Under the pieces are notes generated by a model that saw nothing but the letters and a program-made list of their open reading frames with translations, did not search any database and was not told the DNA's origin. Source: Flavobacteriales bacterium (GTDB lineage: Bacteria > Bacteroidota > Bacteroidia > Flavobacteriales_F > PHOS-HE28). From it: a stretch of 47,206 nt of DNA. Within the stretch, counting starts at the first letter, position 1. Every line of letters begins with the position of its first letter. The stretch is taken from contig JAEUSV010000077.1 in assembly GCA_016788485.1 (NCBI GenBank), positions 1 through 47,206 on the forward strand, in the 5' to 3' direction. The translations under genes were made by a program, and so were the position numbers. Below are positions 1 through 7,820 of this stretch, piece by piece.

Positions 1-1454
1 GCCTTCACCTGCCGCACGGGACCGAAGCGCTCCAACGTGTTCTGCTTCACGAAGGCGTCCACTTCCAGCATTTCGGCATCCGTGAGGCCGCTGTAAGCCT
101 TGGCGAAGGTGACGAGCTGCCCGTCGTGCCACAGCCCGAAGGTGTGATCGGTGTAGAGGTCGGCGCGGCGCCCGTGGCCCTGCATGCTGAAGGTGAGCAC
201 GGCGTCGACGCTCAGCGGGTCCACCTTCCATTTCCACCAGTCGCCGCGACGGCGGCCCACCTCGTAGGTGCTGCTGAGCCGCTTGATCATGAGGCCCTCG
301 ATGCTGGCGGTCCGGGCGTGCTCGCGGTGTGCAACGATGTCCTCCCAGGATGCGAATGGAAGGGTGGGCGAGAGCATGAGCATCGGGTGTTGCGCGGTGA
401 CCACGATATGCTCCAGGAGTTCTCGGCGTTCGCTCAAGGGCCGCTGGCGGATGTCCGCGCCGGCATGCTCCATCAGGTCGTAGGCCATGAAGGCCACCGG
501 CACATCGGCCAGCAGCTTCCTGCCCACGCTCTTGCGACCGATGCGCTTCTGTAGTTCTGCGAAGGGCAGGGGCGCGCCGTCCTTCCAAGCGAGCAGCTCG
601 CCATCGAGCACAGTGCCATCGGGCAAGGCCTTCCGCAAGGATTCCAGCTCCGGGAACTTGTCGGTGACGAGTTCCTCGCCTCGGCTCCACACGTAGTGCT
701 TGCCGCCGCGCACGATGAGCTGCCCACGGATACCGTCCCACTTGTGCTCGGCTTGCCATTCGCGCGGATCGCCCAACGGCAGCAGGTCCTGCAGCCCGGC
801 ACCGGCCGCCGTGCCTTCGGGGCCTTCGATGCCGTAGGCGAGGTAGAAGGGGTAAGGACGGCTGTGATCGTCGCCTTCGTTCGCACCGAGCACCAGGTCA
901 TGGAAGGTGGTACGGTGCGGGCTCCAATCGCCCATGAGGCGGTGGGCCAGGGTGTCCTCGTCCACGCCCGTGGCCTTGCTCAGGCCCTTCACCATCACTT
1001 TCTGGCTCACACCGATGCGGAAGCCTCCGGTGATGATCTTGTTGAACACGAAGAGCGCCATGCCCTCGAGCCCGGCCCACGCGGACTTCACGCGGGCGGC
1101 CTTCTCCGCTTCGGGCAGGTCCTTCAGTTCTTCCACATAGCTCACCCAATCCGCCAGCGAACGGTCCATGCGCTGCTCCAACTTCGCGATGTGCGTCACG
1201 GTCTCCGCGAAGTCACCCACCACGTGGTAGCTGGCCTCGAACAGCCAGTCGGGAATGCCGCTCACCTCCGCCGCCCATTGGCGTAATTGCGTGCTGGTCA
1301 CCGGCCGTTTGGGCCGCCGTCCGCTGAGCAGGGCGATCACCCATAGCTTGTCCGCGTCATCCGCCTCGCGGAAATATGCGGCCAGCGCGTCCACCTTGGC
1401 GTTGGTGGCCGTGGTGGAGTCGAGGGCGTCGAAGAGGGCGGCTTCCCTGTTCAT
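1..1454 (-). CDS. ATP-dependent DNA ligase (3' end beyond window)
   Basis: The minus-strand frame opens with ATG at 1454 and stays open to the window edge (about 484 codons), so the C-terminus is missing. The nucleotidyltransferase core is clear. Motif I KWDGIR has its adenylated lysine at about residue 238, motif IV EGLMIK has its lysine at about residue 391, and motif V WWKWK follows. The first ~200 residues match the N-terminal helical domain of bacterial ATP ligases, and an OB-fold begins near the truncation. By family knowledge it seals nicks through an enzyme-AMP intermediate. Its ATG overlaps the stop of the upstream exonuclease gene (ATGA), so the two are translationally coupled repair partners. 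Confidence 0.93.
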   Translation of the reverse strand, partial: MNREAALFDALDSTTATNAKVDALAAYFREADDADKLWVIALLSGRRPKRPVTSTQLRQWAAEVSGIPDWLFEASYHVVGDFAETVTHIAKLEQRMDRSLADWVSYVEELKDLPEAEKAARVKSAWAGLEGMALFVFNKIITGGFRIGVSQKVMVKGLSKATGVDEDTLAHRLMGDWSPHRTTFHDLVLGANEGDDHSRPYPFYLAYGIEGPEGTAAGAGLQDLLPLGDPREWQAEHKWDGIRGQLIVRGGKHYVWSRGEELVTDKFPELESLRKALPDGTVLDGELLAWKDGAPLPFAELQKRIGRKSVGRKLLADVPVAFMAYDLMEHAGADIRQRPLSERRELLEHIVVTAQHPMLMLSPTLPFASWEDIVAHREHARTASIEGLMIKRLSSTYEVGRRRGDWWKWKVDPLSVDAVLTFSMQGHGRRADLYTDHTFGLWHDGQLVTFAKAYSGLTDAEMLEVDAFVKQNTLERFGPVRQVK

Positions 1455-2524
1455 GACGCGTCTGTTTCGGGTCGACCCATGCTGAGCGGGGGCGATGCAG
1501 GGTCGACACCACGGGTGCCTTCCGGACCGTCGTCACCCGCTTCTCCCGCGAACGCCGTGGATTCAGCTGTCGCATCCAGGCCAACGCTGCGCAGGTACTG
1601 GCTGAACAGGTCCGTGTATCCGTGGGTGGCGATGACGCGCTCCGCTCCGCTCTCCTTCACCGCCAGCAGCAGCGCATTCCAGTCCGCATGGTCGCTGAGC
1701 ACGAAACCCCGGTCGATGCTGCTGCGCCGCCGCCAACCGCGCAACTGCATCCACCCGCTGGCCATGGCGGTGCGGTAGGGCTTCATCCGGTTCATCCACG
1801 GGGTGTCCAGGGCTGAACCAGGCGTGATGACGAGCGCGTTGCGGAAACGCTCCTTGGGCGTGTCCTTCGTGATGTGCTCCCAGGGCGGCAGATCCAACCC
1901 GCACTCCTGTAGCACGGCATTCATGTTGGCCACGGCCCCATGCACCAGGATCGGGCCGATGCCGCTGTCCACGCCCGTCATCACGCGTTGCGCTTTGCCC
2001 AGGCTGTATGCGCTGATCACGGAGCAGACGCCGTTGGCCGCGTTGCCGCGCCACCAGGCGTTGATCTCCGCGAACACATCCAAAGGCTCCTTCCAGCGAT
2101 AGATGGGCAGGCCGAAGGTGCATTCGGTGATGAGCGTATGGCAGCGCACGGGCTCGAAGGCATCGCTGATGCCATCGGCGTGTCGTTTGTGGTCGCCGGT
2201 GACCACCCACACCTCGCCCTTGTGCTCCACCCGCACCTGCATGCTGCCGGGGATGTGTCCGGCCGGGTGGAAGGAGAACCGCACGCCGTTGATGGTCCCG
2301 GCTTGGCCAGGCTGGAGGGTGTCGATGCGGAGGTCGTCGCCAAGGCGGGCGTGCATCAGGGCCTTGGTGACGGGGGAGGCGAGGTAGTGCCGGCTGCCGC
2401 GACGGGCGTGGTCGCTGTGGGCGTGGGTGATGATGGCCCTGTCCACCGGCCGCCAGGGGTCGATGTACACATCGGCCGGCTCGCAACGGATGCCGTGGGG
2501 CGTGAAGGAAAGGAGATGGGCCAT
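1451..2524 (-). CDS. Ligase-associated DNA exonuclease (metallo-beta-lactamase fold)
   Basis: A 357-aa protein with the beta-lactamase/beta-CASP-like metal site: THAHSDHA near residue 35 supplies the HxHxDH ligands, with later conserved His/Asp such as GDHKRH and LSDHADW. This matches the putative exonuclease family found next to bacterial ATP-dependent DNA ligases. Gene order exonuclease-ligase with an ATGA overlap supports a joint end-processing and sealing role. The last ~30 residues (EGTRGVDPASPPL region) look like a non-conserved tail. Nuclease activity is inferred from family membership, not shown here. Confidence 0.9.
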   Translation of the reverse strand: MAHLLSFTPHGIRCEPADVYIDPWRPVDRAIITHAHSDHARRGSRHYLASPVTKALMHARLGDDLRIDTLQPGQAGTINGVRFSFHPAGHIPGSMQVRVEHKGEVWVVTGDHKRHADGISDAFEPVRCHTLITECTFGLPIYRWKEPLDVFAEINAWWRGNAANGVCSVISAYSLGKAQRVMTGVDSGIGPILVHGAVANMNAVLQECGLDLPPWEHITKDTPKERFRNALVITPGSALDTPWMNRMKPYRTAMASGWMQLRGWRRRSSIDRGFVLSDHADWNALLLAVKESGAERVIATHGYTDLFSQYLRSVGLDATAESTAFAGEAGDDGPEGTRGVDPASPPLSMGRPETDAS

Positions 2525-2642
2525 CGATCGACGAACACGCCGTCAGAGCGGGATGTTCCAAGATGGGCACCTGGGGCGTCCCCTGCAACAGGGAAACGAC
2601 CTTTGCCTACCTTGGCCGGGCACGCACAGCCCGCACGCCGCC

Positions 2643-3047
2643 ATGCCCGTAGCCGTTGCCGAGAAGCTCTGCCTCGAATGCGGGGAGCCGATCAAGGGGC
2701 GCACCGACAAGAAGTTCTGCTCGGACGCCTGCCGGAACATCTACCACTACCACGCCAACAACGCGCCCATCAACTACGTGCGCAACGTGGTGAACATCCT
2801 GAAACGGAACCGAAGGGTGTTGAGCGAGCTGAACGACGGGCCGGAGGGCACCAAGAAGGTGCACCGGGACAAGCTCGTGGAACGCGGCTACAACTTCCTC
2901 TACCACACGAACACCTATCGCACGAAGGCGGGGAACACCTACGTGTTCTGCTTCGAGCATGGTTACCTCGAGCTCAGCGAGAACTGGTTCACGCTCGTAC
3001 GGCGTGACGAATACCTGGAACGGTCGGGGGACGCGAAGGGCGACTGA
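2643..3047 (+). CDS. Small zinc-ribbon protein
   Basis: A 134-aa protein. An N-terminal CLECG and a later CSDAC (CxxC...CxxxC) form a treble-clef or zinc-ribbon-like metal site over residues ~10-33, as in DUF2116-like proteins. The rest is basic and tyrosine-rich with no motif I recognise. I chose the ATG at 2643 because the zinc site follows directly; the frame is open further upstream but that part has no protein-like character. A TACCTTGG box lies 27 nt upstream. It is divergent from the exonuclease gene. Function unknown; nucleic-acid or ribosome association is a guess. Confidence 0.75.
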   Translation: MPVAVAEKLCLECGEPIKGRTDKKFCSDACRNIYHYHANNAPINYVRNVVNILKRNRRVLSELNDGPEGTKKVHRDKLVERGYNFLYHTNTYRTKAGNTYVFCFEHGYLELSENWFTLVRRDEYLERSGDAKGD

Positions 3048-3053
3048 GCGGGC

Positions 3054-3179
3054 TCAGCAGCCGGCCCAGATCAGCAGGATCACGGCGGCGAAGCAGAAAA
3101 GCGCGAACACGACCGGACCGCCGATCTCGTTCTGTTCCGCTTCCTCGGGAAAGTGCCCTTCGTGGTGATGCTCTGCCAT
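3054..3179 (-). CDS. 41-aa His-rich single-span membrane protein
   Basis: A short minus-strand gene of 41 codons starting at ATG 3179. The N-terminus is rich in His and Glu (MAEHHHEGHFPEEAEQ), and one hydrophobic span (VVFALFCFAAVILLIWAGC) runs to the end. It has its own promoter-like box (TATATTTG, 3199-3206) 19 nt upstream, and it fits exactly between two neighbouring genes. These points argue that it is real despite its size. It may be a metal-binding or complex-associated mini-protein of the inner membrane; that is inference. Confidence 0.6.
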   Translation of the reverse strand: MAEHHHEGHFPEEAEQNEIGGPVVFALFCFAAVILLIWAGC

Positions 3180-3198
3180 GGTCGTTCGGATGTTGCGG

Positions 3199-3206
3199 CA
3201 AATATA
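3199..3206 (-). promoter_or_regulatory. Minus-7 promoter box TATATTTG
   Basis: Perfect match to the Bacteroidota TAnnTTTG element on the minus strand, 19 nt before the ATG of the 41-aa membrane protein. Confidence 0.65.
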
Positions 3207-3289
3207 TCGGCCGGCACCGAAGCGGGATCGTCCGCCGCTTGGAGCTCACCAACAAGGTCCCGTGGAAGCCTGCAGTAACGGACCCGGGC

Positions 3290-3481
3290 TCAGTTCATGC
3301 TGAACGTGGGCTGGCGCAGGACCATCCGGGCGATGACGTTCGACTCGTTCACCCGCATCCGCCGGATAATGGCGGCCACCTGCTCGTCCAGCTCACGGTC
3401 GCTCAACTTGCTCAGGTCCTTGTACACCGGCAGGCTGTTCCGGCTCTTGAGGATCAAGGCTATTTTGAAGGCGCGTGACAT
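3290..3481 (-). CDS. Hypothetical 63-aa protein
   Basis: A basic 63-aa protein starting MSRAFKIALILKSRN, with a charged helical middle (LSKLSDRELDEQVAAIIRRM). No signal peptide, membrane span or known motif is seen. It stands alone between a small membrane protein and the tRNA-Pro terminator, in the same orientation as both. The codon usage is ordinary for the window and the sequence looks like a folded helical protein, but I do not recognise a family. Confidence 0.5.
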   Translation of the reverse strand: MSRAFKIALILKSRNSLPVYKDLSKLSDRELDEQVAAIIRRMRVNESNVIARMVLRQPTFSMN

Positions 3482-3604
3482 GGCGTTCTGAAGAAAAGAC
3501 GCGCGTACCCGGAAGAAGGATGCCTCTGTTCCGCGCCGATCGGACGGACGGTACCGGAAGACCGACGAACGGTGGCTTCAGCGGGAAGGAACGGTAGGCC
3601 TGGC

Positions 3605-3641
3605 ACGAGAAAGCCCCGGTGACTTCGTCACCAGGGCTTGG
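3605..3641 (-). terminator. Rho-independent terminator of tRNA-Pro
   Basis: Hairpin AAGCCC-GGTGAC / GTCACC-GGGCTT with a 3-nt loop and one mismatch. It is followed on the minus strand by a short T-containing run and lies just 3' of tRNA-Pro. Confidence 0.75.
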
Positions 3642-3643
3642 TC

Positions 3644-3721
<78 letters not shown>

Positions 3722-3753
3722 AACTGAGGGCCTCGCATTGCTGCAAGGGGCCG

Positions 3754-3761
3754 CAAATATA
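3754..3761 (-). promoter_or_regulatory. Minus-7 promoter box of tRNA-Pro
   Basis: TATATTTG on the minus strand, 32 nt before the tRNA 5' end, an exact fit to TAnnTTTG. Confidence 0.7.
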
Positions 3762-3785
3762 GAAGAGTTGGCCGTGCGCGGTGAC

Positions 3786-4472
3786 CTAGGCGTCGAACTT
3801 GTAGCCGATGCCCTTCACCGTCTTGATCCGGTCCTCGCCGATCTTCTCCCGCAGCTTGCGGATGTGCACGTCGATCGTGCGCTCGCCCACGAAGAGGTCG
3901 CTGCCCCAGATGTGCGAATAGATCTCGTCCCGCTTGAACACCTTGCCGGGCTTGCTCATCAGGAGCACGAGCAGCTCGAACTCCTTCTTGGGCAACTGGA
4001 GCTCCTCCTTGCCCTTGTAGATCATCACGCGCTCCAGATCGACCTTGATGCCATTGGCCTCGAGCACCTGGCCCTCGACCCGTTCGCCGGTGGAGCGCTT
4101 GAGCAGCGCCTTCACCTTGCTCACGAACACCTTGGGACGCACGGGCTTGGTGATGTAGTCGTCCGCGCCGGCATCGAACCCTGCGATCTGGCTGTAGTCC
4201 TCGCCACGCGCGGTAAGGAAGGTGATGAGCGTGTGCTTGAACTCGGGCAGGTTCCGCAGGGTGGTGCAGACCTCCACGCCGTCCATTCCGGGCATCATGA
4301 TGTCGAGCACGATCAGGTCGGGCCGCTCGGCCTTCGCCACCTTCACCGCATCCTTGCCGTTGTTCGCCGTGAACACCCTGAAACCCTCACGCTCCAGGTT
4401 GTAGCGCAACAGCTCCAGGATGTCCGGTTCATCATCCACCAGAAGCACCTTCTGTACCGCACCTCCTGCCAT
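3786..4472 (-). CDS. OmpR/PhoB-family response regulator
   Basis: With the ATG at 4472 the protein has 228 aa; a TTG at 4496 would add 8 residues. The receiver domain (residues ~8-120) shows the acidic pair DD at 13-14, phospho-acceptor D57 in LDIMMPG, switch T87 and K109 in TKP. A winged-helix OmpR-type effector domain follows (about 135-228, ending KTVKGIGYKFDA). It should be phosphorylated by a sensor kinase, which is not in this window, so it is an orphan here. PhoB-like phosphate control is possible but not provable from sequence. A TAACTTTG promoter box lies upstream. Confidence 0.93.
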   Translation of the reverse strand: MAGGAVQKVLLVDDEPDILELLRYNLEREGFRVFTANNGKDAVKVAKAERPDLIVLDIMMPGMDGVEVCTTLRNLPEFKHTLITFLTARGEDYSQIAGFDAGADDYITKPVRPKVFVSKVKALLKRSTGERVEGQVLEANGIKVDLERVMIYKGKEELQLPKKEFELLVLLMSKPGKVFKRDEIYSHIWGSDLFVGERTIDVHIRKLREKIGEDRIKTVKGIGYKFDA

Positions 4473-4535
4473 GATATCCTCGATCTTCTGCTGCAAAGGG
4501 ATCCGGATGGGTTGTGATGAGCGTTAAGCGATGGT

Positions 4536-4543
4536 CAAAGTTA
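4536..4543 (-). promoter_or_regulatory. Minus-7 promoter box of the response regulator
   Basis: TAACTTTG on the minus strand, about 63 nt before the ATG at 4472, an exact fit to TAnnTTTG. Confidence 0.65.
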
Positions 4544-4591
4544 GGTTAAGCCCCCAGCCCCCGGTGGTGGGCATTTTCACACGGCGCCACC

Positions 4592-4599
4592 TACATTCG
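4592..4599 (+). promoter_or_regulatory. Promoter box of tRNA-Gly
   Basis: TACATTCG, the TTCG variant of the minus-7 box, ends 9 nt before the first base of tRNA-Gly. The mature 5' end must therefore be almost at the transcription start. Confidence 0.6.
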
Positions 4600-4608
4600 C
4601 ACCCGCAA

Positions 4609-4681
4609 GCGGGAGTAGCTCAGTTGGTAGAGCATCAGCTTCCCAAGCTGAGGGTCGCGGGTTCGAGTCCCGTTTCCCGCT
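4609..4681 (+). tRNA. tRNA-Gly (anticodon CCC)
   Basis: The acceptor stem GCGGGAG pairs with TTCCCGC, and the D-arm is AGCTCAGTTGGTAGAGC. The anticodon stem TCAGC/GCTGA carries loop TTCCCAA (anticodon CCC), and the T-arm has GTTCGAGTCCC. CCA is not encoded: TCAA follows the stem, so CCA must be added after transcription, unlike the tRNA-Pro nearby. A strong terminator follows within 2 nt. Confidence 0.95.
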
Positions 4682-4682
4682 C

Positions 4683-4711
4683 AAAGGCCCCGGGGATCGT
4701 CCGGGGCCTTT
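4683..4711 (+). terminator. Terminator of tRNA-Gly
   Basis: A perfect 11-bp stem, AAAGGCCCCGG with CCGGGGCCTTT, and a 7-nt loop, directly 3' of tRNA-Gly. Confidence 0.85.
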
Positions 4712-4787
4712 CGCTTTGAGCGAGGTGTTTAACGATCGATAACAGCCCTCCCATGAACGAAGCCACGCCGGCCGCGTTGTTCATCCC

Positions 4788-5456
4788 ATGAAGCGAACAT
4801 CGTCCCTGTCCGGCGTGCTCCTCATGCTGGCCACTGCGCTGCAGTCCTGCGCCAACACCCCATCCCACGCGAAAGACCACCCCTCCATGACCACCAACGA
4901 CCAACAAGGCACGGATACCACGGGCCTCGATACCGCCACGTTCGGAGCAGGATGCTTCTGGTGCGTGGAGGCCGTCTTCTCCGAGCTCAAGGGGGTCGTG
5001 TCCGTCACATCCGGGTATGCGGGCGGTCACGTAGCCGACCCCGACTACAAGCGTGTGTGCACCGGTACCACCGGACACGCGGAGGTGGCCCGCATCGTGT
5101 ACGATCCCCGGCAGGTCACCTTCGATGAGCTGCTCGAGGTCTTCTGGCAGACCCACGATCCCACTACCCTCAACCGCCAGGGGGCCGATGTGGGAACGCA
5201 ATATCGTTCCGTCATCTTCTGGCACACGGAGGAGCAGCGTGCGAAGGCAGAGCATTACAAGGCCGAGCTCGACCGCAGCGGGGCATTCCCGGCACCCATC
5301 GTCACCGAGATCTCGCCGCTCCCCACGTTCTATCCGGCCGAGAACTACCACCAGGACTATTACGCCGCCAATCCGGATCAGGGCTATTGCCAGTATGTGA
5401 TCAGACCGAAGATGGAGAAGTTCAGGAAGGCCTTCGCGGGCAAGCTGAAGCACTGA
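4788..5456 (+). CDS. msrA: Peptide-methionine (S)-S-oxide reductase, lipoprotein
   Basis: A 222-aa protein. Residues 1-21 are a lipoprotein signal ending at lipobox LQSC (lipidated C21), and a linker precedes the MsrA domain. The catalytic motif GAGCFWCVE places the nucleophile at C56. Family features such as SGYAGG, TGHAEV, QYRS and YHQDYY follow. It reduces oxidised methionine in proteins, and the lipid anchor places it in the envelope rather than the cytosol. The next gene has its own promoter-like box 4 nt before its start, so the two may be separate units. Confidence 0.95.
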   Translation: MKRTSSLSGVLLMLATALQSCANTPSHAKDHPSMTTNDQQGTDTTGLDTATFGAGCFWCVEAVFSELKGVVSVTSGYAGGHVADPDYKRVCTGTTGHAEVARIVYDPRQVTFDELLEVFWQTHDPTTLNRQGADVGTQYRSVIFWHTEEQRAKAEHYKAELDRSGAFPAPIVTEISPLPTFYPAENYHQDYYAANPDQGYCQYVIRPKMEKFRKAFAGKLKH

Positions 5457-5461
5457 AGGAT

Positions 5462-5469
5462 TACTTTCG
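5462..5469 (+). promoter_or_regulatory. Promoter box 4 nt before start codon
   Basis: TACTTTCG (TAnnTTCG type) ends 4 nt before the ATG at 5474. If used, the mRNA would have almost no 5' leader. Confidence 0.5.
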
Positions 5470-5473
5470 GGCC

Positions 5474-6223
5474 ATGTTCAGGCCCACCCGTTCCCTCCTG
5501 TTACCCGCCCTGGCCGCAAGCCTGGCCGCCAACGCACAGACCGCCTTCGAGCTTGTTTCCAATGGCGGGTTCGAGGTGGTCACCGCCACGCCCAACACCT
5601 TCGATCAGCTGAACCTCGTGGAAGGCTGGTCCAACGTGACCATCGGGCTTTCGGACGTCTTCGACAGCACGGCCACGGCCAAGACGGTGGGGCTGCCGGA
5701 CAACCTGTACGGCAAGGTGGAGCCCAAGGAAGGCGAGCGCTGCGTGGGCTTCTTCGCGTGGAAGGACGACAAGCGACGGACCTGGGAGGCCGGCCATTCG
5801 GACCCGTTCATGCCCGGCTGGAGCTCCTATTCGGAGTATGTGATGACCCAGCTCACCTCGCCGTTGGAGGAGGGCAAGGAGTACACCTTCAGCATGGACG
5901 TGATGCTGGCCGGTGGAAGCGACCGTGCGGTTTCGGCCCTGGGCGGCTACTTCTCCCCGGTGCCCCTGAAGTACCAGCACCGGCGCTTCCTGGAGGAAAA
6001 GGCACAGGTGGCCGCGGAAAAGGTGGTGGATGCCCGCGGGGAGTGGACGCGCATCACCGGGACCTTCGTGGCCGACGGGGGGGAGCGCTACCTGATCATC
6101 GGCGTGTTCCCCTACGTGGGGCTGGATACGAAGGCCGTGGTGGAGGGACCGGACAACCAGTACGCCTACTATTACCTGGACGCGGTTTCGGTCAAGCTCG
6201 CCCCGCCTCCTGTGCAAGAATGA
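5474..6223 (+). CDS. Secreted paralogue of the OmpA N-terminal domain
   Basis: A 249-aa protein from the ATG at 5474, with a signal peptide ending near AANAQ. The mature part (GGFEVVTATPNTFDQL... onward) aligns along its whole length with the N-terminal ~240 residues of the next gene: a shared F-DQL-GWSN start, SDRAVS-G-Y-SPV, the EKAQV stretch, GTFVADG-ER and a closing YYYLDAVSVKL. The fold is probably a beta-sandwich, carbohydrate-binding-like domain; that is inference. It lacks the TSP3 repeats and the OmpA peptidoglycan-binding domain of its neighbour, so it would be free in the periplasm or exported. It is likely a tandem duplication. Confidence 0.8.
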   Translation: MFRPTRSLLLPALAASLAANAQTAFELVSNGGFEVVTATPNTFDQLNLVEGWSNVTIGLSDVFDSTATAKTVGLPDNLYGKVEPKEGERCVGFFAWKDDKRRTWEAGHSDPFMPGWSSYSEYVMTQLTSPLEEGKEYTFSMDVMLAGGSDRAVSALGGYFSPVPLKYQHRRFLEEKAQVAAEKVVDARGEWTRITGTFVADGGERYLIIGVFPYVGLDTKAVVEGPDNQYAYYYLDAVSVKLAPPPVQE

Positions 6224-6252
6224 CCGGGTGAACACCCGGCTTTGTTCATGTG

Positions 6253-6280
6253 TTGGAATTCCCACCGATCGGTATATTCA
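6253..6280 (+). promoter_or_regulatory. Promoter of the OmpA gene (minus-33 and minus-7)
   Basis: TTG at 6253-6255, a 17-nt spacer, then TATATTCA at 6273-6280. It leaves a leader of about 60 nt before the ATG at 6348. Confidence 0.5.
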
Positions 6281-6347
6281 CGTTCGGTAGAGTGACCTTA
6301 TCTCCCGGAGGTCGTCGGAACGTCGTCCAAAACCAACCTGATCTCTC

Positions 6348-7709
6348 ATGAAAGAACGTTACAGCCTGCTCAGCATGGGCGTACTGGTGAGCCTCGCCAC
6401 CATGGCCCAGAACGCGCCGAACCTGGTGCCCAACCCTGGTTTCGAGGAATTCACGAGCCCAGTGACCACTTGGGACCAGCTCGACCGCGCTTCCGGATGG
6501 TCCAACGCCAACGGTGGCTCCTGCGACATCTTCACGGACGCCGCGAAGGCCTCCACCGTGGGGATCCCGCAGAATGAACTGGGGGCGAACGCCAGCCCGG
6601 CCGAAGGCAAGTACTACGCCGGCTTCGTGGCCTACAAGGATGACCAGCGCCCCAATTGGAAGCGTGCGCTCAGCGGCCAGGAGCCTCCCTTCTCCCCGGC
6701 CTACCAGAGCTACAGCGAGTACATGCAGCGTGAGCTGAGCGCCCCCCTCACGGCCGGGCAGGAGTACGACATCACGATCAAGGTGAAGCTGTCCTCCAAC
6801 AGCGACCGCGCCGTTTCCGGCATCGGTGCCTATTGCTCGCCGGTGGCGCTGAACTACGCCCACCGCCACTTCCTCAATGAGAAGGCGCAGGTGGTTTCCA
6901 AGGGCATCGTGAGCGACAAGCAGAACTGGACCGAGATCAAGGGTTCGTTCGTGGCCGACGGCACCGAGCGCTTCATCGTGATCGGGGCCTTCCCGGCCGC
7001 CGGCATGGAGAAGAGCAAGGCGGTGGAGGGCGGCGACAGCCAGCGCGCCTACTACTTCGTGGACGATGTGAAGCTCAACATCCACCCCGAGCCGGACACC
7101 GATGGCGACGGCGTGATCGACAAGCTGGACAAGTGCCCGCAAACGCCCGGTCTGGCCAACCTCGCCGGCTGCCCTGACGGCGACGGTGACGGCGTGACCG
7201 ATGCCATGGACGCCTGCCCGAGCCTTGCCGGCCCCGCCGACAAGCAAGGGTGCCCCGACAGCGATGGCGACGGCATCAGCGACAACCTCGACAAGTGCCC
7301 CAAGGTTCCCGGCGTGGCCGCCATGAAGGGTTGCCCCGAGGTGAGCGAGAAAACGAAGAAGCTCTTCGAGAAGGCCCTCACCGGCATCCAGTTCGAGACC
7401 GGCAAGAGCACCATCAAGAAGGTGAGCTTCCCGATCCTCGACCAGGTGGTGACCGTGATGAACGAGAACCCCAGCTACAACCTGGAGGTGAACGGCCACA
7501 CCGACAGCCAGGGTGATGATGCCGCCAACATGAAGCTGTCTCAGGATCGCGCGGCCGCCGTGGAGAAGTACCTCGAGGACAAGGGCGTTGCGCCCAACCG
7601 CATCAGCTCGAAGGGCTTCGGTGAGACCATGCCGGTGGAGGACAACAAGACCGCCGCCGGTCGTGCCAAGAACCGCCGCGTGGAGTTCAAGGTCTCCTAC
7701 ATGGAGTAA
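6348..7709 (+). CDS. OmpA-family protein with TSP3 repeats
   Basis: A 453-aa protein with a signal peptide (~1-21). An N-terminal beta-rich domain (~22-245) is shared with the gene just upstream. Three calcium-binding thrombospondin type 3 repeats follow (~246-335; DTDGDGVIDKLDKCP, GDGDGVTDAMDACP and SDGDGISDNLDKCP). A C-terminal OmpA/MotB domain (~345-453) ends the protein, with NGHTDSQGDD and an N-RRVEF ending that bind peptidoglycan. It should anchor the outer envelope to the cell wall and display its N-terminal domain. It has its own promoter and a strong terminator, so it is a single-gene unit and probably well expressed. Confidence 0.92.
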   Translation: MKERYSLLSMGVLVSLATMAQNAPNLVPNPGFEEFTSPVTTWDQLDRASGWSNANGGSCDIFTDAAKASTVGIPQNELGANASPAEGKYYAGFVAYKDDQRPNWKRALSGQEPPFSPAYQSYSEYMQRELSAPLTAGQEYDITIKVKLSSNSDRAVSGIGAYCSPVALNYAHRHFLNEKAQVVSKGIVSDKQNWTEIKGSFVADGTERFIVIGAFPAAGMEKSKAVEGGDSQRAYYFVDDVKLNIHPEPDTDGDGVIDKLDKCPQTPGLANLAGCPDGDGDGVTDAMDACPSLAGPADKQGCPDSDGDGISDNLDKCPKVPGVAAMKGCPEVSEKTKKLFEKALTGIQFETGKSTIKKVSFPILDQVVTVMNENPSYNLEVNGHTDSQGDDAANMKLSQDRAAAVEKYLEDKGVAPNRISSKGFGETMPVEDNKTAAGRAKNRRVEFKVSYME

Positions 7710-7732
7710 GGTCCTTGACGGATCGAACGCAA

Positions 7733-7763
7733 GGGAAGGGGGCTTCGGCCCCCTTCCTCTTTT
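7733..7763 (+). terminator. Terminator of the OmpA gene
   Basis: An 11-bp stem (one G-T pair at the base) closed by a C(TTCG)G tetraloop, followed by TCTTTT. It is a textbook intrinsic terminator. Confidence 0.9.
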
Positions 7764-7808
7764 CCGCCCTGGTGACCGCGGTCACGGAGCGAACGGGACG
7801 CTGAAAGG

Positions 7809-7816
7809 CAACTTTG
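7809..7816 (+). promoter_or_regulatory. Promoter box 4 nt before start codon
   Basis: CAACTTTG ends 4 nt before the ATG at 7821. It is a one-base departure from TAnnTTTG but keeps the same tight spacing as other genes here. Confidence 0.4.
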
Positions 7817-7820
7817 CACC

